A stretch of DNA of 64,000 nt from JAOUEA01 sp963734685 (lineage in GTDB: Bacteria > Actinomycetota > UBA4738 > HRBIN12): NCBI GenBank assembly GCA_963734685.1, contig CAVTIC010000001.1:558001-622000 (forward strand), written 5' to 3'. Below the pieces are notes generated by a model. The model did not search any database. It had not been told where the DNA came from and was given only the letters and a program-made list of their open reading frames with translations. Below are positions 1-9,397 of this stretch, one piece after another (the first letter of the stretch is position 1; each line of letters opens with the position of its first letter). Position numbers and translations under genes: made by a program.

Positions 1-53
1 GACCCGAAGGTGACCTCGAGCGGGCCCCCTTCCTGGGCAAGGACGCGGAACAT
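1..53 (-). CDS. 5' end of an unidentified gene (cut by window edge)
   Basis: Only the first 17 codons (MFRVLAQEGGPLEVTFG) lie inside the window. The ATG at 51-53 on the complement is preceded, four bases away, by a perfect AGGAGG (complement of 58-63), so this is very likely a real start. Too little is visible to name a family. It is divergent from the Nudix gene, with 131 bases between the two starts. Confidence 0.6.
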   Translation of the reverse strand, partial: MFRVLAQEGGPLEVTFG

Positions 54-184
54 GCAACCTCCTGATCTCTTGACTGAGGTGGGGTGGAGTCCTCTCAACG
101 ACCCCCGGCGGGCCGGGAACGCGAGCAGTATAGGGAACCGAGGTCCGGGCTGACCTGCGGGAACCCACGACCCCGTGTGTCAGC

Positions 185-691
185 ATGAGGGTCCTCATGG
201 GCTTCGAAGGCACGACGTTGTGGCGGATACGCGAGAAGGTCGGCACCGACCTGGTGTTGTGGCCCGGTGCCAGCGTGATGGTCGTGCGCGACGACGGCCG
301 GGTGCTGGTGGCCCACCGTCTCGACAACGGCATGTGGGCAATCCCCGGGGGCGGCGCCGAGCGGGGTTCGAGCTTCACCGACACCGCCGTCACCGAGCTG
401 CGCGAAGAGGTCGGCCTCGACGCCGACCCCGCCGACCTCGAGGCGTTCGCCTGCATCTCGCGCGTCGACAACCACCTCGAGACGTACCCCAACGGCGACG
501 TGACGCATTACTTCGGGCTGTGGTTCGTGCTGCGCCGTTGGCGGGGCGAGCCGGTGGGCGACGGGGAGGAGATGGGTGAGATCGCCTGGGTCGACCTCGA
601 CGATCCGCCCCAACCGCTGCTGCGCTCCACGGACGTGGGGTTCGACCTGTATCGCGCCTGGCTCGAGACCGGACGCTTCCAGGCCTACTGA
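185..691 (+). CDS. Nudix hydrolase
   Basis: A 168-residue protein of the MutT/Nudix fold, which hydrolyses nucleoside diphosphates linked to another moiety; the substrate cannot be told. The Nudix box lies at residues 56-78 and keeps the catalytic core ELREEVGL. The upstream conserved Glu and Arg of the consensus (GX5EX7REUXEEXGU) are replaced by Ser and Thr, so the box is degenerate. The metal-binding EE pair is intact. I chose the ATG at 185; an ATG at 197 is an alternative, since no clear ribosome binding site is visible. The 3' end overlaps the convergent nhaA by 7 bases. Confidence 0.85.
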   Translation: MRVLMGFEGTTLWRIREKVGTDLVLWPGASVMVVRDDGRVLVAHRLDNGMWAIPGGGAERGSSFTDTAVTELREEVGLDADPADLEAFACISRVDNHLETYPNGDVTHYFGLWFVLRRWRGEPVGDGEEMGEIAWVDLDDPPQPLLRSTDVGFDLYRAWLETGRFQAY

Positions 692-2127
692 GGCTCGCCG
701 GGCTGCGCCGCCACCGACAGGGCCTGGTCGGGCGACCCTCGGGTTGCCCCCGGCGAAGGCGCCACCCGCAGGACGACGTAGCCGAGGACGCCGGCCACGA
801 CCGACGCGGCCAGGATCGCCGTCTTCGCCTCGTCGAGCAGCGGTCCGGCGGGGAACGCGAGCTCGGCGATGAACAGGGCCACGGTGAACCCGATGCCCGC
901 GGTAACGCCCATGCCCCCGAGGTCGCCCCAGCCCACGTCGTCGGCCAGTCGACCGAGGCCCGAGCGCACCGTGATCCACGAGCCCGCGAGGACGCCGAGC
1001 GGCTTGCCGAGCACGAGCCCGAGAAAGATCCCGATCGACACGGGGGCCGTGAACGCGGCCTCGACCCGCGCGAGCGACAGCTCCACGCCGGCGTTCGCCA
1101 GCGCGAAGACCGGCAGGATCACGAAGCTCGTCCACGGCAGCAGGGCGTGCTCGGTGCGGGCCAACGGCGAGACCGCCTCGCGCGAGAGCCAGGCCAACCG
1201 CATCCACCACTGTGCGTCGCCGTCGACTGGCTCGGGGTGGTCGCTCGTCTCGTCGGCGGTGCGGCGGGCCTGTTCGCTCACGGCGGCCGGCCGCTGGAAC
1301 GGCGCGGCTGGGACCAGCAGCCCGAGCACCACACCGGCGATCGTCGGGTGGATGCCCGCCTCGTACGTCGCGTACCAGAGCGCAGCGCCCAGCACGATGT
1401 AGAGGAGCAGGAACCGGATGTGCACCGCGTTCGCGATGGCGATCACGCCGACGATCACGAACGCCACCAGAAGGGCGGCGGAGTCGACGCCCCCCGTGTA
1501 GAAGATCGCGATGACCATGATCGCCCCGATGTCATCAACGATCGCGAGCGTGAGCAACAGCGGCTTGAGCCTGGGCGACGCGTACGACGCGGCCAGGGCG
1601 AGCACCCCGAGGGCGAACGCGATGTCGGTGGCCATGGGGATACCCCACCCACGGCCGGCTTCGCCCCCGCCCGCGATCGCCAGGTAGATCAGGGCGGGCA
1701 CCGCCATGCCACCGAGCGCGGCCATGATCGGCAGGGTGGCGACGCGGAGGCGACGCAGCTCACCCGAGACGACCTCGCGCTTGATCTCGAGCCCGACCAC
1801 GAGGAAGAACAACGCCATCAGACCGTCGTTCACCCAGAAGTGCAGGTCCCCCTCGAGATCCACCAGCGAGCCGAGCCGCACGGCAATCTCGGTGGAGAAC
1901 AGCGCTTCGTAGCCGGACTTCCAGGGGGAGTTCGCCCACACGAGCGCGACGACCACCGCGAGGAAGAGCAGTGACGCGCTCGCCGTGGAGGTCTGCAGGA
2001 ACTCCTGCAGGGGGCGAACCACGGTCCTGGGGACCAACCGTTCCGAGCGTGACCACGGTGGCCGGACCTCGTCGAACATGTCGCGGCGCGAGCGCTCGGG
2101 TGCGTCGGGAGCGACGGGTTCGGGCAT
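685..2127 (-). CDS. nhaA: Na+/H+ antiporter NhaA
   Basis: A 480-residue polytopic membrane protein that exchanges protons for sodium across the inner membrane, giving sodium and alkaline-pH tolerance. It shows the family signatures FFLVVGLEIKRE (residues 107-118), ATDIAFALG (166-174) and AIVDDIGA (195-202); D198 and D199 match the paired transport aspartates of the E. coli protein. It is longer than E. coli NhaA (388 residues), with a hydrophilic N-terminal extension of about 40 residues and an extra loop around residues 285-310, both common in actinobacteria. GGAGG lies seven bases before the ATG. Confidence 0.95.
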   Translation of the reverse strand: MPEPVAPDAPERSRRDMFDEVRPPWSRSERLVPRTVVRPLQEFLQTSTASASLLFLAVVVALVWANSPWKSGYEALFSTEIAVRLGSLVDLEGDLHFWVNDGLMALFFLVVGLEIKREVVSGELRRLRVATLPIMAALGGMAVPALIYLAIAGGGEAGRGWGIPMATDIAFALGVLALAASYASPRLKPLLLTLAIVDDIGAIMVIAIFYTGGVDSAALLVAFVIVGVIAIANAVHIRFLLLYIVLGAALWYATYEAGIHPTIAGVVLGLLVPAAPFQRPAAVSEQARRTADETSDHPEPVDGDAQWWMRLAWLSREAVSPLARTEHALLPWTSFVILPVFALANAGVELSLARVEAAFTAPVSIGIFLGLVLGKPLGVLAGSWITVRSGLGRLADDVGWGDLGGMGVTAGIGFTVALFIAELAFPAGPLLDEAKTAILAASVVAGVLGYVVLRVAPSPGATRGSPDQALSVAAQPGEPQ

Positions 2128-2253
2128 GGCCTAACCTCCAGCCGACCAGTCTTCCCGGCACACCTGTTGCGACGAGTCCCATCCTACCCGTCACGGAACC
2201 GCCATGCGGAAATCGTTGGCGCGGTGCTCCCCCGCCGGTAGCCTCGACGCGTT

Positions 2254-2976
2254 TTGGCAGACGGCCGGCATGCAGCCAACCCCTCTCGAAGGAAGCCCCT
2301 GATCGTCGTGGGCGTCGTCGTGGTGGTCGCGCTCGTCGTGGTCGTCGTGCTCTCGCTGTCGGGCGGTGACGCCGGACTCGGCGGCATCGTCGGGGACGAG
2401 ACGCCCCCGACACCGGAGTTCGCGTTCGTCTCCGACAAGCCCAAGGCGGTCACGACGGCCGCGGACGCCGACCTCAAGGAGGCGCAGGCGGCGGCGACCC
2501 CCGCGGCGAAGGCGGTCACCCAGCAGCTCGACGACCTCTACACGGCTGCCTTCCTCGATCCTGGCAACTGGATGGAGGGCAGTTACGACGACGTGCTGGC
2601 GTTCTTCACCGATGGCGCCCTCGAGGAAGCCGAGACCGAGATCGACGTGCTCACCGCGGGACCCGAGGCCGGCCAGGCGTTCGAGGCCATCGCCCCCATG
2701 CCGAGCGAGCTCAAGGTGCACGTGTTGCTCAACCCGGAGGGCATCCCGAACGCGGTCGAGGGCAGCGTGCGATTCTTCGCCCGAGGCACCGGCTCCGGCG
2801 ACCCGGTGATGCTCGCGAGCAAGGGGCAGTTCATCCTCGAGAGACGCGACGGGGAGTGGCTCGTGGTCTCGTTCTCGGTGCAGCGCAGCGACGAGGTGGA
2901 GGCGCCGGCGCCGAGCGCATCCGCGACCTCAGGCGCGACCGGCGACGCGGAGCCGTCGGAGGCTGAGGCATCGTGA
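2254..2976 (+). CDS. single-pass membrane protein coupled to the LCP gene
   Basis: A 240-residue protein of no recognised family. Residues 14-36 form one Val-rich membrane segment. The rest is predicted outside, with a compact domain (residues about 75-215) and an Ala/Ser/Pro/Glu-rich tail. The start is a TTG; a TAGCCT -10 box at 2239-2244 sits nine bases before it and no Shine-Dalgarno is visible, which favours a leaderless message. Its stop overlaps the LCP start (GTGA), so the two are one operon and probably act together at the cell envelope. That role is inferred from context only. Confidence 0.75.
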   Translation: MADGRHAANPSRRKPLIVVGVVVVVALVVVVVLSLSGGDAGLGGIVGDETPPTPEFAFVSDKPKAVTTAADADLKEAQAAATPAAKAVTQQLDDLYTAAFLDPGNWMEGSYDDVLAFFTDGALEEAETEIDVLTAGPEAGQAFEAIAPMPSELKVHVLLNPEGIPNAVEGSVRFFARGTGSGDPVMLASKGQFILERRDGEWLVVSFSVQRSDEVEAPAPSASATSGATGDAEPSEAEAS

Positions 2977-3920
2977 GGCGGCGGGCGGCGTTCCTCGTCG
3001 TGGCCCTGGTCGCCTGGGTCGTGGGCTCGGCGCTCGGCGCCGTCAACGGCACCGTCGCCGCCCGAGCGCAGTCGACCGGAGTGGTCCTCGGCAAGGCCCA
3101 CGCCGGCTTCACCCCCGCACTCACCGGGTCGAAGCCGATCGTGATCCTCGCCGTCGGATCGGGAGCTCGCCCAGGTGACGACGTGATGCGCTCGTTGGGC
3201 GATTCCCTGCACCTGATCTTCCTGAACCCGGCCAAGAAGCGGGCCGTGGTCGTCGGCATCCCGAGAGACTCCTACCTGCCGATACCGGGCCATGGCACCG
3301 GCAAGATCAACTCCTCGCTGTTCTACGGCGGACCCCAGCTGATGGTGCAGACGATGGAGCAGAACTTCGGCGTGACGATCGACTACTGGGCGCTCACGAC
3401 CTTCTGGGGATTCACCGACATGATCAACGCCGTCGGGGGAGTCACGGTCGACGTGCCGTTCCCGATGGTCGATCCGTACGCGCACACCGACTTCGAGCCG
3501 GGCGTACAGCGGCTGACGGGCCCCGAGGCGCTGGCCTTCTCGCGCGATCGCCACAGCCTGCAGCAGGGTGATTTCGGGCGCCAGGAGAACGGTGGACGCC
3601 TGATCCTGGCCTCACTCGCACAGTTCCGGAAGGAATTCCGGGCGGACCAGGCGCGTCTGTTCACATGGCTCGGCGCCGGCATGCGGAACATCGAGACCGA
3701 GATCCCTCTGGCGGAGATGATGACGCTCGCGTTCACCGCATCGACGGTGCCCGCGAAGAAGGTGCAGAACGTCGTGCTTCCGGGGGGCACAGGCATGGTG
3801 GGCGGACTCTCGGTCGTCACGCTCGACATGACCCGAGCCCGAGCGATCGTGGCAGACGCGAAGAAGGACGGCGTGCTCCTGAAGAAGAACGTGCCGCCGA
3901 GCCCCACCGCGGCCGAGTGA
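2973..3920 (+). CDS. LytR-CpsA-Psr (LCP) family protein
   Basis: A 315-residue membrane-anchored protein of the LCP family, which transfers undecaprenyl-phosphate-linked glycopolymers onto peptidoglycan. One N-terminal membrane segment (residues 5-24) is followed by the LCP domain. Family motifs are visible: GDSLHLIFLNP (76-86), IPRDS with Arg98, KINSS (111-115), and SRDRHSLQQGDFGRQ (190-204), which supplies Arg and Asp residues for pyrophosphate and metal binding. The start is GTG in a GTGA overlap with the preceding membrane protein. The acceptor polymer is unknown. Confidence 0.9.
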   Translation: MRRRAAFLVVALVAWVVGSALGAVNGTVAARAQSTGVVLGKAHAGFTPALTGSKPIVILAVGSGARPGDDVMRSLGDSLHLIFLNPAKKRAVVVGIPRDSYLPIPGHGTGKINSSLFYGGPQLMVQTMEQNFGVTIDYWALTTFWGFTDMINAVGGVTVDVPFPMVDPYAHTDFEPGVQRLTGPEALAFSRDRHSLQQGDFGRQENGGRLILASLAQFRKEFRADQARLFTWLGAGMRNIETEIPLAEMMTLAFTASTVPAKKVQNVVLPGGTGMVGGLSVVTLDMTRARAIVADAKKDGVLLKKNVPPSPTAAE

Positions 3921-3973
3921 CCGATAACCCCGGCGGTGCGCCGGGCGCGACCGCCGGGTAGGCTGCGGCGACG

Positions 3974-5341
3974 ATGCCAGCCCCGCCCGAGGACCTCGTC
4001 GACGTCCACCCGCTCCGATCGAAGATCTCGATCCTGCTCGCCGGGCTGGTCACGGCACCTGCGTTCATCATCTGGATCACCAGCCCCGAGCTGCCCCACC
4101 CGCTCGAGGCCTTCCTCTTCGGGATCGCGATCGTCGGCGCCGCATTCATGCTCTCCTGGGCGGCCGAGGCCGCGCAGCTCGACATCTCCGCGGGGCTCGC
4201 GATCGCGATCCTCGCCCTGATCGCCGTGCTCCCCGAGTACGCGGTCGACTTCGTCTTCGCCTCCAAGGGCGGCGAATCCTTCGCCCAGACCGGCCCTGCG
4301 TGCCTCCCTCTCGACGGGGGCACCGAGTCGCCCTGCTCCCTCGCCCTCGCGAACATGACGGGTGCCAACCGCCTGCTGATCGGTGTCGGCTGGACGATGG
4401 TTGTCTTCATCGCCTACTACCGGCTCCGGAAGAAGGGCATGCTGCGCCTCGAGCCGAACGGGCGCTGGGAGGGCGTGCGTCTCGACCGTGACAGCTCGAT
4501 CGAGATCGCGTTCCTGGCCCTCGCCACGATCTACTCGTTGACGCTGCCGCTGAAGCACTCGGTGACGCTGGTCGATTCGGCGATCCTGGTGACGATCTTC
4601 GTGCTGTACTCCATCCGGGTCTCGAAAGCGCCCGCCGAAGAGCCGCATCTCGTGGGTCCGGCCCGCTGGCTCGGCACACACCCCGCATTCCGACGACGAG
4701 CGGCGGTCGTCGGCATCACCGTCTTCGCCGCAGCCGTCATCCTGATGTACGCCGAACGGTTCGCGGAGGCCCTCGTGCTGAGCGGTGAGGCCGTGGGCAT
4801 CAGCGAGTTCCTGCTCGTGCAGTGGCTCGCACCGCTCGCGTCGGAAGCACCCGAGCTGCTGGTGGCAGGACTCTACGCCTGGCGGCTGAGCACGAGTGCG
4901 GGACTGGGGACGTTGGTGAGCTCGAAGGTGAACCAGTGGACCCTGCTCGTCGGCACGCTTCCGATCGTGTTCGCGGTGTCGGCCGGCGGGCTGCACGGGC
5001 TGCCCATCGACACGGTGCAGCGCGAGGAACTGTTCCTGACGGCGGCGCAGTCGTTCTTCGCGGTGGCCGTCCTGTCGAGCCTCACGATGTCGCTGCGCGA
5101 GGCGGGGCTACTGTTCGCGTTGTTCTGGGCCCAGTTCGTGTTGGGCGGCATCGTGCCGCAGCAGTACCACGGGGTGGAACGCATCGGGGTGGGCATCGTC
5201 TACCTGTGTCTCGGGGCCTGGGTGCTCATGACGGACCGGGCGCGCGTGCCGCACCTGATCCGCGACGGATTCCGTGCGCCGTACGAGGAGCTAGCCGCGC
5301 GCCCCGAGGAGGACGAGGCGGCCCAGGGTCCCGTGCGCTGA
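3974..5341 (+). CDS. CaCA-type sodium/calcium exchanger membrane protein
   Basis: A 455-residue polytopic protein built from two inverted halves, as in the Ca2+/cation antiporter superfamily. The first alpha repeat contains LIAVLPEYAVD (residues 82-92) followed by ANMTGANRLL (126-135). The second contains LAPLASEAPELLVA (285-298) followed by SSKVNQWTLLVG (316-327). The Pro-Glu and Asn positions that bind cations in this superfamily are present, although the motifs deviate from canonical YrbG/CaxA, so ion specificity is open. A TAGGCT box at 3959-3964 lies nine bases before the ATG, suggesting a near-leaderless transcript. Confidence 0.82.
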   Translation: MPAPPEDLVDVHPLRSKISILLAGLVTAPAFIIWITSPELPHPLEAFLFGIAIVGAAFMLSWAAEAAQLDISAGLAIAILALIAVLPEYAVDFVFASKGGESFAQTGPACLPLDGGTESPCSLALANMTGANRLLIGVGWTMVVFIAYYRLRKKGMLRLEPNGRWEGVRLDRDSSIEIAFLALATIYSLTLPLKHSVTLVDSAILVTIFVLYSIRVSKAPAEEPHLVGPARWLGTHPAFRRRAAVVGITVFAAAVILMYAERFAEALVLSGEAVGISEFLLVQWLAPLASEAPELLVAGLYAWRLSTSAGLGTLVSSKVNQWTLLVGTLPIVFAVSAGGLHGLPIDTVQREELFLTAAQSFFAVAVLSSLTMSLREAGLLFALFWAQFVLGGIVPQQYHGVERIGVGIVYLCLGAWVLMTDRARVPHLIRDGFRAPYEELAARPEEDEAAQGPVR

Positions 5342-5372
5342 CCGTCGGCCCCCGCGGGTAGCCTTGCCGCCC

Positions 5373-7655
5373 GTGGACCCCCGGTCGTTCCTGCGACGGC
5401 TCACCGCCGACCCCGACTCCGCCGAGTGCCTCGTGCACGTGCGCGAGCTACCCGCCCGTCCGCCGACGATCGAGCCGTTTCCCGACGACCTCTCCGAGCT
5501 GCTCGTCTCCCGGCTCCGACTGACGGGGGTGCGCGGTCTCTACCCGCATCAAGCCGACGGGTTGGCGGTCCTGCGGGGCGGACGAGACCTCGTGATGGCC
5601 AGCGGCACGGCGAGCGGGAAGACGCTCGTGTACAACGCCGCGTTCGCGGAGGCGGCGCTCACCACGCCCAAGGCGACCGCGCTCTACCTCTACCCTACGA
5701 AGGCGCTCGCGCGCGATCAGCTGCGAGCGGTACGGGCGCTGAAGCTGCCCCAACTCAAGGCCGCCGTGTACGACGGGGACACCCCGCAGGCCGAGCGTCC
5801 TCTGATCCGCAAGAACGCCAACCTCGTGATGACCAACCCCGACATGCTGCATCTGTCGCTGCTCGCCGATCACGCGCGCTGGGCGGACTTCTTCCTGCGG
5901 CTCGCGTTCGTCGTCGTCGACGAGGCACACGTGTGCCGGGGCGTGTTCGGCTCGCACGTGGCGATGGTGCTCCGGCGCCTGCGCCGCCTGGTCGCGCATT
6001 ACGGCGGCGCTCCACGCTGGTGCCTGGCGAGCGCGACCGTCGGCAACCCCGGCGAGCTCGCCTCCCGGCTGACCGGCCTCGACGGAGTGGTCGAGATCAC
6101 CGCCGATGCCTCACCGAGCGGCGAGAAGCTCTTCGCTCTGTGGAACCCCCCGCTCGTCGACGAGGAGACCGGGGTCCGGCGCAGCGCGCTCGCCGAATCC
6201 TCGTGGCTCGTCGGACGGCTCGCGAGCGAGGGCACCCGGACGATCGCGTTCACGCGGTCGCGCCGCGCCGCCGAGTTGCTCGCTGAATGGGCCAGGCGCG
6301 AGGTGGGCGACCCGCAGCTGCGAAGGAGGATCACGAGCTACCGAGCCGGCTACCTCGCGGAGGACCGGCGCCGGATCGAGCGCGAGCTCGCCGTCGGCGA
6401 GGTCGTGGCGGTCGCCTCCACGAGCGCCCTCGAGCTGGGCATCGACATCGGCTCGCTCGATGCCGCCGTGCTCGCGGGCTACCCGGGCACCCGCGCCGCG
6501 ATGTGGCAGCAGGCGGGGCGGGCCGGGCGGCGCGACACCGACGCCCTCGCGGTGCTCGTCGCCCAGGACGATCCACTCGACCAGTACCTCGTGCACCACC
6601 CCGACGACCTCTTCGACAAGCCGCCGGAAGCCGCGGTGATCGATCCCGCGAACCCATACGTCCGCGAGCCGCATCTGCGCTGCGCTGCAAGAGAAGTGCC
6701 GTTGCGCGACGACGAGCTCCACTTCTTCGGTGACTCCGACGAGGTTCGAGCCTCGGCCGAAGCGATGGCCGAGCGCGGCGAGCTGGCGCGCCGACGAGAC
6801 GCTTGGCACGATCGTGGGAAGGAGTCGCCGCATCGTGCCGTCGACCTGCGAGCAGGCGGCGGTCACGTGTATTCGATCGTGATCGAGGGCACCGGGGAAC
6901 TGCTCGGTACCGCCGACGAGCACCGAGCCTTCGCCACCCTCCACCCGGGCGCCGTCTACCTGCACCTCGGCGAGCAGTACATCGTGCAGGAGCTCGACCT
7001 CGTGCAACGGGTCGCGGTCGTGCGCGAAGTCGATCCCGACTTCTACACGCAAGCCCGCGATGTCACCGATATCGCGGTCGGCGAGATACTTGACTCGTCA
7101 CGCATCGGCGATGTCGACCAGCATTTCGGCTCCGTGCGCGTCACGAACCAAGTCGTCAGCTACGTGCGGAAGTCTGTCTCGACGAACGAGACCCTCGACG
7201 AGTTCCCGCTGCCGCTTCCGCCGGTGGAGCTGGAGACGCGCGCCGTGTGGTGGACGATCCCCCGCGCGGTGCTCGACCGCGCCGGCGTCGGCCCGCGCGA
7301 CGTCCCGGGGGCGATCCACGCCGCGGAGCACGCCGCGATCGGCCTGCTCCCGTTGGTCGCCACATGCGACCGATGGGACATCGGCGGCGTGTCGACCCCG
7401 ATGCACCCGGATACCGGGTTCACGACGATCTTCATCTACGACGGCTACCCGGGGGGCGCCGGCATCACGGAACGGGGAGCCCGAACGAGCGAACGATGGC
7501 TGCGGGCGACGCTCGAAGCGATCCGACAGTGTCCGTGTTCGCGCGGATGCCCCGGCTGCGTGCAGAGCCCGAAGTGCGGCAACGGCAACGAACCCTTGGA
7601 CAAGCAAGGCGCGGTCGCCCTGCTGGCGGCGTTCCTGGGCCAACACTGGGGCTAG
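5373..7655 (+). CDS. mrfA: DEAD/DEAH-box helicase with C-terminal DUF1998/Cys cluster (MrfA/YprA-like)
   Basis: A 760-residue superfamily 2 helicase related to Bacillus MrfA (YprA) and the Hrq1 group, 3'-5' DNA helicases used in mitomycin-type crosslink repair. Visible motifs are SGTASGKT (Walker A, about residues 77-84), DEAH (183-186), SAT (220-222), the STSALELGID segment (about 349-358) and QQAGRAGRR (379-387). The C-terminal MrfA domain ends with a metal-type cluster of cysteines at about 720-735. I place the start at GTG 5373, eight bases after TAGCCT (5359-5364), instead of at an in-frame TTG at 5364 that lies inside that box. The repair role is inferred from the family. Confidence 0.9.
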   Translation: MDPRSFLRRLTADPDSAECLVHVRELPARPPTIEPFPDDLSELLVSRLRLTGVRGLYPHQADGLAVLRGGRDLVMASGTASGKTLVYNAAFAEAALTTPKATALYLYPTKALARDQLRAVRALKLPQLKAAVYDGDTPQAERPLIRKNANLVMTNPDMLHLSLLADHARWADFFLRLAFVVVDEAHVCRGVFGSHVAMVLRRLRRLVAHYGGAPRWCLASATVGNPGELASRLTGLDGVVEITADASPSGEKLFALWNPPLVDEETGVRRSALAESSWLVGRLASEGTRTIAFTRSRRAAELLAEWARREVGDPQLRRRITSYRAGYLAEDRRRIERELAVGEVVAVASTSALELGIDIGSLDAAVLAGYPGTRAAMWQQAGRAGRRDTDALAVLVAQDDPLDQYLVHHPDDLFDKPPEAAVIDPANPYVREPHLRCAAREVPLRDDELHFFGDSDEVRASAEAMAERGELARRRDAWHDRGKESPHRAVDLRAGGGHVYSIVIEGTGELLGTADEHRAFATLHPGAVYLHLGEQYIVQELDLVQRVAVVREVDPDFYTQARDVTDIAVGEILDSSRIGDVDQHFGSVRVTNQVVSYVRKSVSTNETLDEFPLPLPPVELETRAVWWTIPRAVLDRAGVGPRDVPGAIHAAEHAAIGLLPLVATCDRWDIGGVSTPMHPDTGFTTIFIYDGYPGGAGITERGARTSERWLRATLEAIRQCPCSRGCPGCVQSPKCGNGNEPLDKQGAVALLAAFLGQHWG

Positions 7656-7708
7656 GCACGCTGCGCGGCTCGACCGCGCTCGGCCGCGTCCCAAGGCCGT
7701 GGGGACGG

Positions 7709-9397
7709 CTAGGCCTGATCGGCGCTTCCATGGTCGGGGATCTTCCCTTCGAGACAGGGGAGCTCGTCGAGCATGTTCGACGGGTAGACCGCCCGGAACG
7801 CCGGCTCGCCGGCCACCTCCGGCGCCACCGGGTACTGACCGCCCTCCACCTGTGCCTTCGTCACCGTCATCATGTAGGCGGCGATCTCCTCGAGGGTCGT
7901 GCCGTTCTGTTCCATCTCGTCGAGGTCGATGAACACATTCGTCGGCTGGGTGAACTCGACGATGCGCGTGTCGTCGTCGTCATGGTCGAACTCCGTCTGG
8001 ATCGCATCGGCCACCGCGGTGGGTGAGATCACGGTGGCCTTGCTCACGTTGGGGTCGGGCGTATGCCCGTGGTCGGCGGTGAGCGCCATGACCCACCGGC
8101 CCTCCCCGACATGGCGGTTCAGCAGGTCGACCAACGCGGGCAGGTCGGCGTCCTGGGCCTTGATGCTGTCGCGCATCTCGGCGCTGTTCATCGAGTACAG
8201 GTGACCGATCTCGTCGATCAGCTTGTAGTTGATGTACAGCAGATCGGGCACCTCGTCGGCACCGAAGCCTTCGCGCTCGACCACCTCCTCGACGAGGCGG
8301 GTCTGGAACGGGATGCGCGCCGGCGTGCGAAGGGCTTCCTCGGCGCGAGCACCGTCGAGGTGCAACTCGTGCCACTGCCCGTCGGCTCGCCCGTCCTGCT
8401 GATCGGTCTCCTCGAAGTAGTCGGTGATCGGCGGCAGGCCGTTCACGTACCCAGGCAGCCGGTAGTACGGAGCGACGTTCGACGTGAGGTTCCAGCTGAT
8501 GCCCTCGGCGCCGAGCGTCGCGGCACCCTCGCGTTCACGGAGCACCGCGATGTCCTGGTCACCGCCACCCCACAGCGACCCGTGGCCCATCATGCCGAGC
8601 TGGATCGCGACGGTCGCGAGCGTGCCGACGATCGGACGGTTCCCTTCGTGTCGGTCGTACAGGTCGGCGAAGGTGGCGGCGGTGAGGTAGCGGGAGCCCG
8701 CTTCCCAGGGGTCGGTGAGCCGGTCGCCGATACGTAGCGCGTGCGCGACGATGCCGTGGTCGCGCGAGAATGCGCCGGTGCCGATCGTGGCGTGGATCTG
8801 GGCCGTGCTCGGCGGCGAGGAGCCGACCTCGGCCCGGTCGTACCAGGTGCCCTGGTCGATCATGCCCTCGAGCTCGGGCCACGCGTTCGGCCAGGCGTCG
8901 AGCACGGCCCGGCCGCCCCCGTCCCACACGATCACGACGACGAGCTTCGGGGGATCGGCCGGGCGCTCCCCTTCCGGCACCAGCGCCTCGGTGAGCGGCG
9001 CGCCGTCGGGCGCATCGAACTCGAACCCGACCAGTTCGCCCTGGGTGGGCGCGATGTCGGCGAGCGTCACGGTGCGATCGACCGCGCCCTGGGCACGGAT
9101 GTAGCCCGGGCCGTAGAGCAACAGCGGCACCTCGGCCACGTAGTCCCACGGCCCGGAGTGCGGAAGCCCGCCGTGCCCGACGAAGTCCGGCTCCTGGGGG
9201 AGCAGCTCGAGATCACCGGATCGATCGGCGCGGTGGCCCCGCCACGTGCGAACGAGCAGCTTCGTCGGGACGGCGCACGCCGCGGCCTCGAGCTGGCCGC
9301 GGAGCGCCTGTTCCTGGGTGACGGCGGGCGTCGGTGCCGCGACGAGGCCGGCGACCACGAGGGCGGCCAGCGACGCCGCGACGACGAGGCGCTTCAC
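7709..9397 (-). CDS. secreted alkaline-phosphatase-superfamily hydrolase, apparently permuted
   Basis: A 562-residue exported protein (signal peptide, residues 1-26) of the alkaline phosphatase/nucleotide pyrophosphatase fold. Metal and nucleophile motifs are VIVWDGGG (Asp159), PPSTAQIHATIGTG (Thr198 as likely nucleophile) and TADHGHTPD near residue 445. Unusually, a segment that in ordinary members lies at the C-terminal end of the core (DYVAEVPLLLYGPGYI, then TLADIAPTQGELVGF) is found here at residues 85-124, before the first metal ligand. The substrate is unknown. It is the second gene of a two-gene operon, overlapping the lipoprotein stop by four bases. Confidence 0.85.
   Translation of the reverse strand: MKRLVVAASLAALVVAGLVAAPTPAVTQEQALRGQLEAAACAVPTKLLVRTWRGHRADRSGDLELLPQEPDFVGHGGLPHSGPWDYVAEVPLLLYGPGYIRAQGAVDRTVTLADIAPTQGELVGFEFDAPDGAPLTEALVPEGERPADPPKLVVVIVWDGGGRAVLDAWPNAWPELEGMIDQGTWYDRAEVGSSPPSTAQIHATIGTGAFSRDHGIVAHALRIGDRLTDPWEAGSRYLTAATFADLYDRHEGNRPIVGTLATVAIQLGMMGHGSLWGGGDQDIAVLREREGAATLGAEGISWNLTSNVAPYYRLPGYVNGLPPITDYFEETDQQDGRADGQWHELHLDGARAEEALRTPARIPFQTRLVEEVVEREGFGADEVPDLLYINYKLIDEIGHLYSMNSAEMRDSIKAQDADLPALVDLLNRHVGEGRWVMALTADHGHTPDPNVSKATVISPTAVADAIQTEFDHDDDDTRIVEFTQPTNVFIDLDEMEQNGTTLEEIAAYMMTVTKAQVEGGQYPVAPEVAGEPAFRAVYPSNMLDELPCLEGKIPDHGSADQA

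Noticed and set aside
3383..4996. A 537-codon minus-strand frame opposite the LCP and exchanger genes
   Set aside because: Low-complexity charged translation; both plus-strand genes are unmistakable.
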